Origin: Halanaerobium sp964649895
Lineage (GTDB): Bacteria > Bacillota > Halanaerobiia > Halanaerobiales > Halanaerobiaceae
DNA length: 59,412 bases
Assembly: GCA_964649895.1 (NCBI GenBank)
Contig: CAZYRX010000009.1
Coordinates: forward strand, 1 to 59,412
Reading direction: 5' to 3'
In this document: one piece after another, positions 17,224-26,765 of the stretch
Numbering within the stretch: the first letter of the stretch is position 1
Layout: each line of letters opens with the position of its first letter
The notes under the pieces: model-generated
Seen by the model: only the letters and a program-made list of their open reading frames with translations
Database searches by the model: none
Told to the model about the DNA's origin: nothing
Position numbers and translations under genes: made by a program

Positions 17224-18813
17224 TTGCAAAAGATTAAATTTGAAGAATTAAATATTTCTCAAGAAATTTTAAGAGCAGTTGATGATATGGGATTTGAAGA
17301 AACAACCCCTATTCAAACTAATGCTATTCCTTCTGTACTTGCTGGAAATGATATTGTTGGACAGGCACAGACTGGTACAGGGAAAACAGCTGCCTTTGGT
17401 ATACCATTATTAGAAGAAATGGATGCGGATAATAAAAATCCTCAGGCAATTATTCTTTGTCCAACAAGAGAACTTGCAGTACAGGTGTCAGAAGAATTAA
17501 AAAGGCTTGCAAAATACAAAAAGAGAATTTATACTTTACCAGTTTATGGTGGACAATCAATCAAAAGACAAATAAGAGCTTTAAATAAGGGAGTCCAGAT
17601 CGTAATTGGTACTCCAGGACGAGTTATGGATCATATTAGAAGAGGTACCTTAAAATTAAATAATATTAATTATTTTGTGCTTGATGAAGCAGATGTTATG
17701 CTTGATATGGGATTTATAGATGATATAGAAACTATATTGAGGGATATACCTGAAGACAGACAGACTCTCTTCTTTTCAGCAACAATCCCAAATTCAATAA
17801 GAAGATTAAGCAAAAAATATCAAAAAAATTCTCAGTTTCTAAAAATAGCACATGAAAATTTAACAGTACCTTCGATAGAGCAATATTATTATGAATTAAG
17901 ACGTCATGATAAATTAAAAGCACTTACAAGACTGCTGGATCTTAATAATCCAGAATTATCAATAGTATTCTGTAATACCCGCAAAATGGTAGATGAATTG
18001 AATATTAAACTCCAGGCTCGCGGTTATTTGTCTGATGCTATACATGGTGGATTAAACCAAAACCAACGAGATAGGGTTATGAATAAGTTTAGAAATGGAA
18101 TTATAGAAATTCTTGTTGCAACTGATGTAGCAGCCAGAGGTATTGATGTAGATAATGTTGAAGCAATATTCAATTATGATCTACCACAAGATACTGATTA
18201 TTATGTACACAGAATCGGTAGAACTGGACGTGCAGGAAAAAGTGGTAAAGCATTTAGTTTTATTGTAGGTAAAGATATCTATAAATTAAGAGATATTCAA
18301 AAATATACAAAATCAAAAATAAAACGAGATGAGATTCCAACAGTTGATGATATTGAAGAAGCAAAATTTGAACAATTCAGCAGAGAATTAACTGATTATA
18401 TTGAATCAGAAAAATTAAGTAAATATATTGGACTCATAGAGAGCTTAATTGGTGAAGAATACACTGCAATAGAAATTGCTGCAGCTTTAATGAAAAAATC
18501 AATGAACAGAGATGAAAATGCTGAAGAAGAAACAAATACTATCAACTTTGGTGATACAGGAGCTGAACCTGGAATGGTAAGACTCTTTATCAATATTGGT
18601 AAAAAGGATAATGTCTCTCCACGTCATATTGTCGGTGCAATTGCTGGTGAAACAGGAATGCCGGGCGGCTTGATTGGAGCAATCGATATCTATGATCATT
18701 TTACCTTTGTTGAGGTTCCTAGAGAAAAAGGTCATGAAGTACTACAAATAATGAAAGATAATTATATTAAAGGAACAAAAATAAATATTGAAGCTGCAAG
18801 ATCTAATAAATAA
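17224..18813 (+). CDS. DEAD-box RNA helicase, DeaD/CshA type
   Basis: This is an ATP-dependent RNA helicase of about 529 residues, likely for ribosome assembly and RNA turnover, often in the cold. The motifs are in order: the Q-motif TTPIQ, AQTGTGKTAAF (motif I), PTRELA, TPGR, VLDEADVML (DEAD), SAT, then HRIGRTGRAG (motif VI). The C-terminal 75 residues (GMVRLFINIGKKDNVSPRHI..GAIDIYDHFTFVEVP) form a DbpA-type RNA-binding domain that marks DeaD/DbpA/CshA helicases. A GTG at 17212 also opens the frame, but an AGGAAGTGG site lies 8 nt before the TTG at 17224. The promoter-terminator leader upstream suggests attenuation. Confidence 0.93.
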   Translation: MQKIKFEELNISQEILRAVDDMGFEETTPIQTNAIPSVLAGNDIVGQAQTGTGKTAAFGIPLLEEMDADNKNPQAIILCPTRELAVQVSEELKRLAKYKKRIYTLPVYGGQSIKRQIRALNKGVQIVIGTPGRVMDHIRRGTLKLNNINYFVLDEADVMLDMGFIDDIETILRDIPEDRQTLFFSATIPNSIRRLSKKYQKNSQFLKIAHENLTVPSIEQYYYELRRHDKLKALTRLLDLNNPELSIVFCNTRKMVDELNIKLQARGYLSDAIHGGLNQNQRDRVMNKFRNGIIEILVATDVAARGIDVDNVEAIFNYDLPQDTDYYVHRIGRTGRAGKSGKAFSFIVGKDIYKLRDIQKYTKSKIKRDEIPTVDDIEEAKFEQFSRELTDYIESEKLSKYIGLIESLIGEEYTAIEIAAALMKKSMNRDENAEEETNTINFGDTGAEPGMVRLFINIGKKDNVSPRHIVGAIAGETGMPGGLIGAIDIYDHFTFVEVPREKGHEVLQIMKDNYIKGTKINIEAARSNK

Positions 18814-18827
18814 TTAATAAAATGACA

Positions 18828-18866
18828 AAAAGGTGTTAGGGGTATATTACTCCTAACACCTTTTTT
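18828..18866. terminator. Bidirectional terminator
   Basis: GGTGTTAGG (18832-18840) and CCTAACACC (18852-18860) pair, with A4-5 before and T6 after. It can stop the helicase (plus) and the convergent glycosyltransferase fusion (minus). Confidence 0.9.
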
Positions 18867-18888
18867 ATTCTTTATTATCTTTATTCTT

Positions 18889-21138
18889 TTATTCGTTCTT
18901 ATTTTTTTTGTCATATTTCTTCAAATTTGATATCTTTCTATAAACTGCTGCTGCATCTTCTGCCATCTCAATTATGGAGTAGTTTTCTGCCATTTCCCTT
19001 GCATTTTTAGAGCTTCTTTTATAGAGCTTTTCATCAGATAATATTTTTATGATTTTATCTGACCATTTTTCAGGATCTTCATCTGTCTTATAACCATTAT
19101 TATCGTTTTCAATTACATCATCAATCCCACTTGACCTCACAGCTACTACAGGTGTATATCCTGCCATTGCCTCAAGCAGTACCATCCCTTGTGTTTCACT
19201 TGTAGAAGCAAATACAAAAAGATCTGCAGCTAAATAATATTTGCTTATTTCCCGAAAATCAACTGCACCAATCATTTCAATATCTTCAACTAAATTATTT
19301 TCTTTGATGTATTTTTCAAGATTTTCTTTTTCTGAGCCCTCACCAATAATGAGCAGTTTAAAACTGAAATCACTTTTTTCTTTTAATTTTTTAATACCAT
19401 CTAGTAGAAAATATAAATTTTTCTCTTTAGATAGTCTTGCAACTGTGAGTAGTAAATAGTCATTATCTGCAAGATATTTATCTTTAAGCTTAGAAATTTT
19501 TTCTTTATCTGCTTTATAATTATCAAAATCAATTCCTGTAGGTAGAACTTTAATATATCTGCTTACTCCAACATTCCTTAAATATTCTTTTGTAGAATCT
19601 GTTGGAGCAAAAACAGCATCAGTTTTATTTGAAAAACTCTTAATAAGAAAATGAGAAAGCCGGTTTGCAAAAAATTTACGCATAAATAATATATCAGGAA
19701 CATAATGAGCATATTTTTCTAAACGAGTATGATAAGTAAATGCAGTAGGTATATTATTCTTCTCTGCTAGTCTTCTTCCTTTACTTCCCAACCAGAAAGG
19801 ATGATGACAATGAACTATATCAAAATCTTCAGCTGCAAAATCTTTTTTTATCTGGGGAGAAAAAATATTAGTTACCGGCATATCAAGCCCAGATTCTTTG
19901 TAATAATATAGTGTACTACATCGGAAAATATTTTTTTCATCAATGTTTGATTGTTTTTTATATTTAGGAGCATATATTTTAACCTGATGGCCATTTTTTT
20001 CTAAAGCTTTTGAGAGCCTCTTGATAGAAATAGGAACTCCACCTATTACTGGAAAATAATTATTTGTAAACATTGCAATCTTATATTTTTCATCTTTATA
20101 TTTTTCATCAGAATAAGCAAAATTTCTGTAATAATCTATTTCTTTATTTACTTCACGATGTAATATATAAAATACTGCTAGAAATATGAAAAATATAATT
20201 AAAATATTTAAATAATTTGTATATATAAAAGATTGTACAGTAACCCAGATATTTACCATAATTTTAGAAAATATACCTGGGTCTGTTTCTATTCTATTCA
20301 GGTTATAGCTAATAACTTGAGAGTTTACATCTATAGTTAAATAATGATAAAAGCTGTGTTCATTATCAACTATAAGGTCACCTCCTGCTCCACCACTAAT
20401 AAAATAATTAACTCCTTTTATTCTATTTTTGTGATAAAGAGGCATGTTTGAAGAGAAAACAGAATCTACATTATACCGGCTGAATATCTCTTGATAAAAA
20501 GCTCTATCTTCTTCTGAAACAATATAATCTATCTCATCTTTAATTAAATAATCGGCTTCTATTTTTAATGGCGGTTTATTCATTATTACAAAGATATTTT
20601 TAAAACTTTGAGCACTTTTTAACTCACTAATAAGCCATTCTTTTTGCCAGTTAAGATTTGTATTACCTGTAGTATCTAAAAAAACAAAATAACTATCATC
20701 TATTTGAAAAGAAAAATAAAAAGGGCCAAAATATTTATAAAAATTCTTCTGTCCTTCATCTTCAATTTCATTTTCTCCTAATACTGTAATAAAAGGTATA
20801 TTAAGTTTTTGTAGTGTTCTATAAAATACCCTGTACTTACCTTCATCACTATCTATTAAATTATTACCTGTTGATATAATAAAATCAATATTTTTTTTAT
20901 TTAACTCATTTAAAATACGGTTATCAAAAATAGCAATAGAATTTTCTATGTTCCCCACTACTGCAAAAGAAAACTGATCATTTTCAATCTCTTTTTTAAT
21001 TATACTCATATTATTAATATTTTGTGCATTGAAATCCTCTATAGTATAAGGTGCATATATCTTGTAAGTCAATAATATAATAATAATTGTAATTAAAATT
21101 AACAACCAGATTTTACTGTCATTTTTCACTTTCAGCAT
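18889..21138 (-). CDS. Degenerate phosphoesterase-GT4 glycosyltransferase fusion
   Basis: This membrane protein (749 aa) has two domains. A signal-anchor helix (about 10-28) leads to a calcineurin-like phosphoesterase fold (about 55-285), then a second helix (about 309-326), then a GT4 glycosyltransferase (about 352-740: TNNYFPVIGGVP, HCHHPFWLG, VLPTGID, VARLSKEKNL, IGEGSEKENLEK, FASTSETQGMVLLEAMA). By topology the phosphoesterase part is outside and the GT4 part is in the cytosol. The phosphoesterase has lost its metal ligands: GD/DxH is GNIE (62-65), GD is GN (91-92), GNH is GEN (121-123), the usual MH-PP is MNKPP (186-190) and GHxH is absent near 230. It may be a pseudoenzyme. GTG at 21129 is an alternative start. 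It overlaps the flippase-like gene by 20 nt; glycolipid synthesis is likely. Confidence 0.82.
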   Translation of the reverse strand: MLKVKNDSKIWLLILITIIIILLTYKIYAPYTIEDFNAQNINNMSIIKKEIENDQFSFAVVGNIENSIAIFDNRILNELNKKNIDFIISTGNNLIDSDEGKYRVFYRTLQKLNIPFITVLGENEIEDEGQKNFYKYFGPFYFSFQIDDSYFVFLDTTGNTNLNWQKEWLISELKSAQSFKNIFVIMNKPPLKIEADYLIKDEIDYIVSEEDRAFYQEIFSRYNVDSVFSSNMPLYHKNRIKGVNYFISGGAGGDLIVDNEHSFYHYLTIDVNSQVISYNLNRIETDPGIFSKIMVNIWVTVQSFIYTNYLNILIIFFIFLAVFYILHREVNKEIDYYRNFAYSDEKYKDEKYKIAMFTNNYFPVIGGVPISIKRLSKALEKNGHQVKIYAPKYKKQSNIDEKNIFRCSTLYYYKESGLDMPVTNIFSPQIKKDFAAEDFDIVHCHHPFWLGSKGRRLAEKNNIPTAFTYHTRLEKYAHYVPDILFMRKFFANRLSHFLIKSFSNKTDAVFAPTDSTKEYLRNVGVSRYIKVLPTGIDFDNYKADKEKISKLKDKYLADNDYLLLTVARLSKEKNLYFLLDGIKKLKEKSDFSFKLLIIGEGSEKENLEKYIKENNLVEDIEMIGAVDFREISKYYLAADLFVFASTSETQGMVLLEAMAGYTPVVAVRSSGIDDVIENDNNGYKTDEDPEKWSDKIIKILSDEKLYKRSSKNAREMAENYSIIEMAEDAAAVYRKISNLKKYDKKNKNE

Positions 21139-22174
21139 CTCCTTTGATTATCAAAAAAAAGAATGTTATAATCCCAATGAAAATCCCAATGTACTTAGTA
21201 AAAAAACGCCAATAAAACAAAAGAGGGAATATATCTTTTTTTGCTACTAGATTAGCAAACAGAAGTGAAAAACCACCCTCTGCAACACCTGATGCTCCAG
21301 GAGTAGGTGCAAAATACATAACAAATGTAATTATAACCTGCAGATATACAATTTTAGTAAAAGGAATATCATAACCCATCCCTTTTAATAAAAGATAACT
21401 GAAATTAAATTCTGCTAATAAAAATATGAATGTGAATATAAGTGAACTAAATATATACATTTTTTTACCCTGGATAAAATATGCAAGATCTTCTGAAAAT
21501 AACTCTAAATGCTCAAAAATATATTTAAGCATCTTCTTGTAACGTTTTCTGCTCAAAAGATGTTTTGAATTCAAAAAGTTAAGTATTATATAAAAAAACT
21601 TCATTATTATTTTAATTTTAAAAATTAAAATATAAAAGAAAGCTATATATAAAAATATAAAAATTGATACATAAATATAGATAGTATTACCTGGCAATAT
21701 ATTCATCAGAGCTTTATTGTTAAATAATATTAATGGAACACTTACAAATAACATAGATGCAGAGAGAAGAGTCCGTATAACAACACCAGCACTAGATTTA
21801 CCAAGAGGTACACCTCTTTGCTGCAAAAAATAAACCTGTGCTACTCCACCACCAGTAGCCATAGGAGTAATATTCGAAATAAAAAGATTAATAAATACCA
21901 ATTTATAAACTGCCAAAAATGATATATCTGCCTGCAGAGTTTTTAAAATACAAAATAATCTTAATGCATCAAATAAAAAATATAAAAATAATAAAATAAA
22001 TAAAGCAAAAATTATTTCTGAAGAAAAAGTTAAAATCAGTTCTAAGTTTGCACCTTCTGCAAAAACCTTATAAATATAATAAAGTACAGCTGCAGTGATA
22101 GCCAAAAATATTGAAAAATATAATAAAGCGTTTTTTATATTTAAATATTGATTTAATTCACTTTCTTCATTCAT
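21119..22174 (-). CDS. Flippase-like membrane protein (LPG synthase TM family)
   Basis: The protein (351 aa) has about eight hydrophobic segments and matches the lysylphosphatidylglycerol-synthase transmembrane (UPF0104/AglD-like) family. The landmarks are NITPMATGGGVAQVYFLQQRGVPLGKSSAGVVI (about 96-130) and APTPGASGVAEGGFSLLFA near 310. In MprF this part flips the aminoacylated lipid; stand-alone members often sit beside glycosyltransferases and probably move a glycolipid. It is the first gene of a two-gene operon and overlaps the GT4 fusion by 20 nt, so the two products are probably made together. The lipid substrate is unknown. Confidence 0.83.
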   Translation of the reverse strand: MNEESELNQYLNIKNALLYFSIFLAITAAVLYYIYKVFAEGANLELILTFSSEIIFALFILLFLYFLFDALRLFCILKTLQADISFLAVYKLVFINLFISNITPMATGGGVAQVYFLQQRGVPLGKSSAGVVIRTLLSASMLFVSVPLILFNNKALMNILPGNTIYIYVSIFIFLYIAFFYILIFKIKIIMKFFYIILNFLNSKHLLSRKRYKKMLKYIFEHLELFSEDLAYFIQGKKMYIFSSLIFTFIFLLAEFNFSYLLLKGMGYDIPFTKIVYLQVIITFVMYFAPTPGASGVAEGGFSLLFANLVAKKDIFPLLFYWRFFTKYIGIFIGIITFFFLIIKGDAESEK

Positions 22175-22427
22175 CTTAAGCCTCCATAATTCACTTATTT
22201 CTAATATAATTACTTTCTTTATATAAAAATTATATTATATATATATATAAAAGTAAATTAATACAGCAAATCGTAAAAAAGCTTTTTAATAACGTTAAGT
22301 ATATGCCAATTTTGCAAGTTTAAATAAATAGATTTGATATTAATTTAATCATATTTTTGTTATAATGTATATAATAACCACTTAAAATTTTGTAATCATA
22401 AAATAATAAAATAGGAAGTGAAAATTT

Positions 22428-23765
22428 ATGACTATTGAGCAAAGCAGCAAAAATAATAATGATATTGACAGGAATTATATTTCAAAAGTTTTTTCTTCTT
22501 TAAATAGCTTAATTATCTACAGGAATTTAAATAAAGATAAAATTATCTTTGACCTAAAAAACATCATTTTGAATAAAAATAATTTAGACAAGTCTAATTT
22601 AAAGAAAAAATTCATTGAAATAACTGCCAGACTTATAGAATATACTGAAAAAAAAGGATTAAATGATGATATCTGGCATAATTATATTAAAGGAATTATA
22701 ATAAATGATTTTAATAGTTTCTCTGCACAGGCAGAAAAAGAAAAGATTACTAGAGATTCAAGCTTATATAGTATTACATTAAAGGATATTGAATTATTAG
22801 CTGGTCTATTTAATATCTCTTTTTTAGATCTTTTAAATTTTTTCAATATGAATCAATATAATTTTCTTTTTCCATATAAACCTAATAAAGAAAATCAAAG
22901 TAATTTAAAAACGTTTGATAATTTATTCAATAATAGAAAAAATAGTGAAGATAATGATTTTTCTAAAAATCCTCATACTTCAATCAGCTCTTTAAGTAAT
23001 TTTTATAAAACAAATGGGGCAGAATTATTGAATAAAAGTTCTGCCTTCTACTGGAAAAATTCTTCATTAAAAGTTGTAAAAAATCCAGATAAAATAACTT
23101 TTAATGAAATAATAGCCTATCAAAAACAAAAAGACAAATTGATTGCTAATACTGAAAGCTTTTTGAATGGTAAAAAGGCTCATAATGTTCTACTATATGG
23201 TGATAGCGGTACAGGTAAATCTTCTTCTGTCAAAGCACTATTAAATAAATACAAAAATAACGGTTTAAGATTAATAGAAATTAACAGTAATCAAATAAAA
23301 GAATTACCTCAAATTTTAGAATATCTAAGTCAGCGCGGTCTCTATTTTATTATTTTTATGGATGATCTCTCTTTTGAAGAATTTGAAACAGAATATAAGT
23401 ACTTAAAGGCAGTTATGGAGGGCGGTATAGAAATCAAACCAAATAATGTACTCTTTTATGCAACCAGCAACCGCCGTCACTTAGTTAGAGAAAAATGGCA
23501 GGATCGAGAATCAGAAGTTCATAAAGATGATATCTTAAATGAAAAACTTTCACTTGCAGAAAGATTTGGACTAACATTAATGTATAATACTCCAGCTCAA
23601 GAGGAGTATCTAAAAATTGTAAGAGAAATTGCAGATCAAGAAAATATAAAAATAGATGAAAATGAATTAGAAAATCGAGCTCTTGAATGGAGCAAATGGA
23701 ATAATGGTCGTTCAGGCAGAAGTGCCAGACAGTTTATTGATGAATTATTAAAAAACAGAAATTAG
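22428..23765 (+). CDS. DUF815 family AAA+ ATPase
   Basis: The protein has 445 residues. The C-terminal 250 residues fit DUF815: VLLYGDSGTGKSSSVKALL (Walker A, about 254-272), YFIIFMDDLSFEEFETEYKYLKAVMEGGIE (Walker B), NVLFYATSNRRHLVREKWQDRE and ERFGLTLMYNTPAQEEYLKIV. These proteins are AAA+ ATPases with no firm function. The first 200 residues are Asn/Lys-rich and helical, with no recognised domain. AGGAAGTGA lies before the ATG. An extended -10 (TGTTATAAT) about 60 nt upstream is the likely promoter. It stands alone between a divergent operon and a MATE transporter. Confidence 0.85.
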   Translation: MTIEQSSKNNNDIDRNYISKVFSSLNSLIIYRNLNKDKIIFDLKNIILNKNNLDKSNLKKKFIEITARLIEYTEKKGLNDDIWHNYIKGIIINDFNSFSAQAEKEKITRDSSLYSITLKDIELLAGLFNISFLDLLNFFNMNQYNFLFPYKPNKENQSNLKTFDNLFNNRKNSEDNDFSKNPHTSISSLSNFYKTNGAELLNKSSAFYWKNSSLKVVKNPDKITFNEIIAYQKQKDKLIANTESFLNGKKAHNVLLYGDSGTGKSSSVKALLNKYKNNGLRLIEINSNQIKELPQILEYLSQRGLYFIIFMDDLSFEEFETEYKYLKAVMEGGIEIKPNNVLFYATSNRRHLVREKWQDRESEVHKDDILNEKLSLAERFGLTLMYNTPAQEEYLKIVREIADQENIKIDENELENRALEWSKWNNGRSGRSARQFIDELLKNRN

Positions 23766-23906
23766 CTATTTATTATCATTAAATCTAAAGCATAAGATCA
23801 GTCTGATTATATTTAGCTAAATATTATCTATTTACTTGTTTATATCTAATTTATAGCATATAATAAATGTTAGCATATAGAGATATTCTAGTAGGAGTGA
23901 GTTGTT

Positions 23907-25319
23907 TTGTCAGAATTAACTAATGTTAATAATCATAAAGAAATGCGAAAAAATATATTTCATTTAGCGTGGCCTGCAATCTTAAGAATGTTCCTGCAGA
24001 GCATCGTAGGAGTAGTAGATGTAATTATGGTAGGTCAGCTTGGAGCTTCTGCAATTGCTGCAGTTGACATCGGAAATAGAATAGTATTTGTTCTAATCGG
24101 TACTTTAATGGCTTTAACCATCGGAGCTACTGCTCTTGTTGCACATCATATTGGCGCAGGTAATAAAGAAGAAGCAAACCATATTATGTGGCAGTCATTA
24201 ATGCTTGGTTTCCTTGCTGCTTTAGTTATAGGAGGTTTGGGAATATTTTTTTCTGAACAATTAATGTTATCAATGACCTTTTTGATGGAAGAAGCTAATC
24301 CTTTTATAATTGATAATGGTTCAGTTTATTTAAATATTGTTTTAGCATCTATGTTAGTCGGACTACCTATGATGGTCATTAATGCAATACTGCAGGGTAT
24401 TGGTGATATGAAAACCCCGTTATTTATTATGTTTATCAGTAATGTTGTAAATGTACTTTTTAATTATCTTTTGATTTTTGGGATAGGTATTTTCCCAGCT
24501 CTAGGTATCACCGGTGCAGCTCTCGGGAGTGGTATTGGTAGATTTGTGGGATTTTTAATTGGAATTGCCATTTTAATAAAAGGTGAAAAAGGAATAAAAC
24601 TCGACTTAAAATATATTGAATTTAAAATTGATTTTGCTATTACAAAAGATATACTAACAATTGGAATACCAGCAGCTGTTGAGCAGTTTGCACGCCAGAG
24701 CAGTCAGATTATATATACTGCCATGGTTGCAGGCTTGGGTACAGCAACAATTGCTGCAAATGCTGTAACAATGAATGTCTCTTCTCTAGCCTTTATGCCT
24801 GGATTTGGTTTTGGAATGGCTGCAACAACTTTAGTTGGCCAAAGTCTAGGAGCAAAAAGAAAAGATTTAGCAGAAGATTACAGCAAACAATCTTCTTATT
24901 TAACCCTGGGGCTTATGACTTTAGCTTCAGTAACAATGTTCATTTTTGTTAAACCAATAGTTAATCTCTATACTAATGATCCAGCAGTAATAGGGATGGC
25001 AGTATCAGCACTCAGAATTTTTCTTTTATTTCAACCATTACTAGGGCTGTTAATGGTTCTTGCCGGGGCTCTTAAAGGTGCTGGAGATACAAAATGGGTG
25101 ATGTACTTCACTATTTTCGGCAATTGGGGAGTAAGATTATTATTCAGCTATATTCTAGGCTTAAAGCTTGGATTTGGTTTAAATGGTTTCTGGTTAGCAA
25201 TGGGTATTGACATTATGTCCAGAACAGCACTAATAGTCTGGAGATTCTCTTCTGGAAAGTGGAAAAATTTAGATGTGGTAAAATTACGAAAACGTCGAGT
25301 TGCAGAAGTTGCAGAATAG
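23907..25319 (+). CDS. MATE family efflux transporter
   Basis: This is an integral membrane protein of 470 residues with about twelve helices arranged as two similar halves. The first half begins IFHLAWPAILRMFLQSIVGVVDVIMVGQLGASAIAAVDIG and the second shows TIGIPAAVEQFARQSSQIIYTAMVAGLGTATIAANAV, both typical of MATE (MatE) repeats. Members export cationic drugs or metabolites by Na+ or H+ exchange; the coupling ion cannot be told here, though Na+ is plausible for a halophile. The start is a TTG with GGAG 9 nt upstream. It ends at a strong hairpin. Confidence 0.92.
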   Translation: MSELTNVNNHKEMRKNIFHLAWPAILRMFLQSIVGVVDVIMVGQLGASAIAAVDIGNRIVFVLIGTLMALTIGATALVAHHIGAGNKEEANHIMWQSLMLGFLAALVIGGLGIFFSEQLMLSMTFLMEEANPFIIDNGSVYLNIVLASMLVGLPMMVINAILQGIGDMKTPLFIMFISNVVNVLFNYLLIFGIGIFPALGITGAALGSGIGRFVGFLIGIAILIKGEKGIKLDLKYIEFKIDFAITKDILTIGIPAAVEQFARQSSQIIYTAMVAGLGTATIAANAVTMNVSSLAFMPGFGFGMAATTLVGQSLGAKRKDLAEDYSKQSSYLTLGLMTLASVTMFIFVKPIVNLYTNDPAVIGMAVSALRIFLLFQPLLGLLMVLAGALKGAGDTKWVMYFTIFGNWGVRLLFSYILGLKLGFGLNGFWLAMGIDIMSRTALIVWRFSSGKWKNLDVVKLRKRRVAEVAE

Positions 25320-25393
25320 TAATCTCTGTATCTTTATTTTTAATTTCTATTAGTTTACTATAGAAATGAATTTAATTAAATATGCAAACTTAC

Positions 25394-25436
25394 AAAACCC
25401 AGCCTATATTGTATAATTGAAGGCTGGGTTTAAGAT
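25394..25436. terminator. Bidirectional terminator
   Basis: AACCCAGCCT (25396-25405) pairs with AGGCTGGGTT (25421-25430), with A and T tracts on the outer sides. It sits between the convergent MATE and PRPP synthetase genes. Confidence 0.85.
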
Positions 25437-25439
25437 TTT

Positions 25440-26591
25440 TTATTTGTCAAGTATGTCTTTTATTCGATTTGTTGCATCTAGAAGTGGACTAACAGACTCA
25501 TCATAGTTAACTGTGTCTATTAGTAGAGAAATAAATTGTGACATATCTACTTCAGCAAACCACTCTGCATCCTTGAATTTTTTTGGAATATAAGTTAAAT
25601 TAGTTGAAAAAAGTTTAGAAATATATCCTTTTTCGAAATAATGCTGCATTTTTTCAATTCCATGTGTAAAGAAAGTAAATGATACTGCCACATAAATATT
25701 TCTTGCATTTTTATTTTTTAGTTCTTTTGCAATTTCAAAAACAGATCCCCCAGAAGCAATCATATCATCAACAATAAGAATATCTTTACCTTCAACATCT
25801 GCCCCCATATATTCGTGTTGAATAATAGGGTTTTTACCATCTACAATCTTTTTATAATCTCTTCTTTTGTAGAACAGTCCTACATCAAGTCCAAGTACAC
25901 CAGCATAATAAATGGCCCTATCCATTGCACCTGTATCTGGAGAAATTACCATAATTTCATCTTTATCAAAACTGATATTATTTTCAATGTTTTTCATGGT
26001 TTCTATAATCTGATAAGTTGAATGTAAACTTTCAAAACCAGTTTGAGGTATGGCATTCTGAACACGAGTCTCATGTGCATCAAATGTAAAGATGTTCTCT
26101 ACACCTAAATTTTCTAATTCCTGTAGAGCCATTGCACAATCTAAGGATTCTCTGCTGTTTCTTTTATCCTGACGGCTTTCATATAACAAAGGCATAATAA
26201 CGTGAATCCTGCGTGCCTTACCCGCTATAGCAGAAATTAATCTTTTAATATCCTGAAAATGATCATCAGGACTCATCCGATTTTCCTGACCAAACATATT
26301 ATATGTCACACTATAATTGCCTACATCAGCGAGAATAAAGATATCTTTTCCCCTTATTGTTTCTCTGAGCATCCCCTTACCTTCACCATTTGCAAATCTA
26401 ATTATATCACTTTCGATAATGTACGAATCCTGTATTTTTTCCAAATGATACTGATTACCGCAGTTTTGTAATTTTTCTTTTCTTTTTTGCACTATATAAT
26501 CATTTACCTTTTCTCCGAGTTCTTTACAGCTTTCATGTACTATTATTCCTAATTGTCCAAATGGTATTGAAGTTATTTCATTATCTTCCAC
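25440..26591 (-). CDS. Ribose-phosphate pyrophosphokinase (long form)
   Basis: This protein likely makes PRPP from ribose 5-phosphate and ATP for nucleotide and histidine synthesis. It has the flexible-loop region MPLLYESRQDKRN (about 154-166), TFDAHETRVQNA, and the PRPP-binding loop DILIVDDMIASGGSVFEIA (about 273-291). At 383 residues it is longer than the usual 310-320, with extra sequence at the N terminus (QYHLEKIQDSYI..) and at the end. RFANGEGKG replaces the common RFxDGE. It therefore belongs to a divergent class and could be a second PRPP synthetase. The start is GTG after GAGGTG. Confidence 0.82.
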   Translation of the reverse strand: MEDNEITSIPFGQLGIIVHESCKELGEKVNDYIVQKRKEKLQNCGNQYHLEKIQDSYIIESDIIRFANGEGKGMLRETIRGKDIFILADVGNYSVTYNMFGQENRMSPDDHFQDIKRLISAIAGKARRIHVIMPLLYESRQDKRNSRESLDCAMALQELENLGVENIFTFDAHETRVQNAIPQTGFESLHSTYQIIETMKNIENNISFDKDEIMVISPDTGAMDRAIYYAGVLGLDVGLFYKRRDYKKIVDGKNPIIQHEYMGADVEGKDILIVDDMIASGGSVFEIAKELKNKNARNIYVAVSFTFFTHGIEKMQHYFEKGYISKLFSTNLTYIPKKFKDAEWFAEVDMSQFISLLIDTVNYDESVSPLLDATNRIKDILDK

Positions 26592-26765
26592 TTTTAATCT
26601 AGCACCTCATTTATATTTAATTTATATTATTATTGCTATTAATTTAATTCAAGACATAAGTAAAATGTCCTCTATTGTATTTCTTAAATATTAAAGTCTA
26701 TATATTGCTAATTATCTAATAAAATATTTAGATAAATTTTCAAAAAGCTAAATAATGATCATTGA

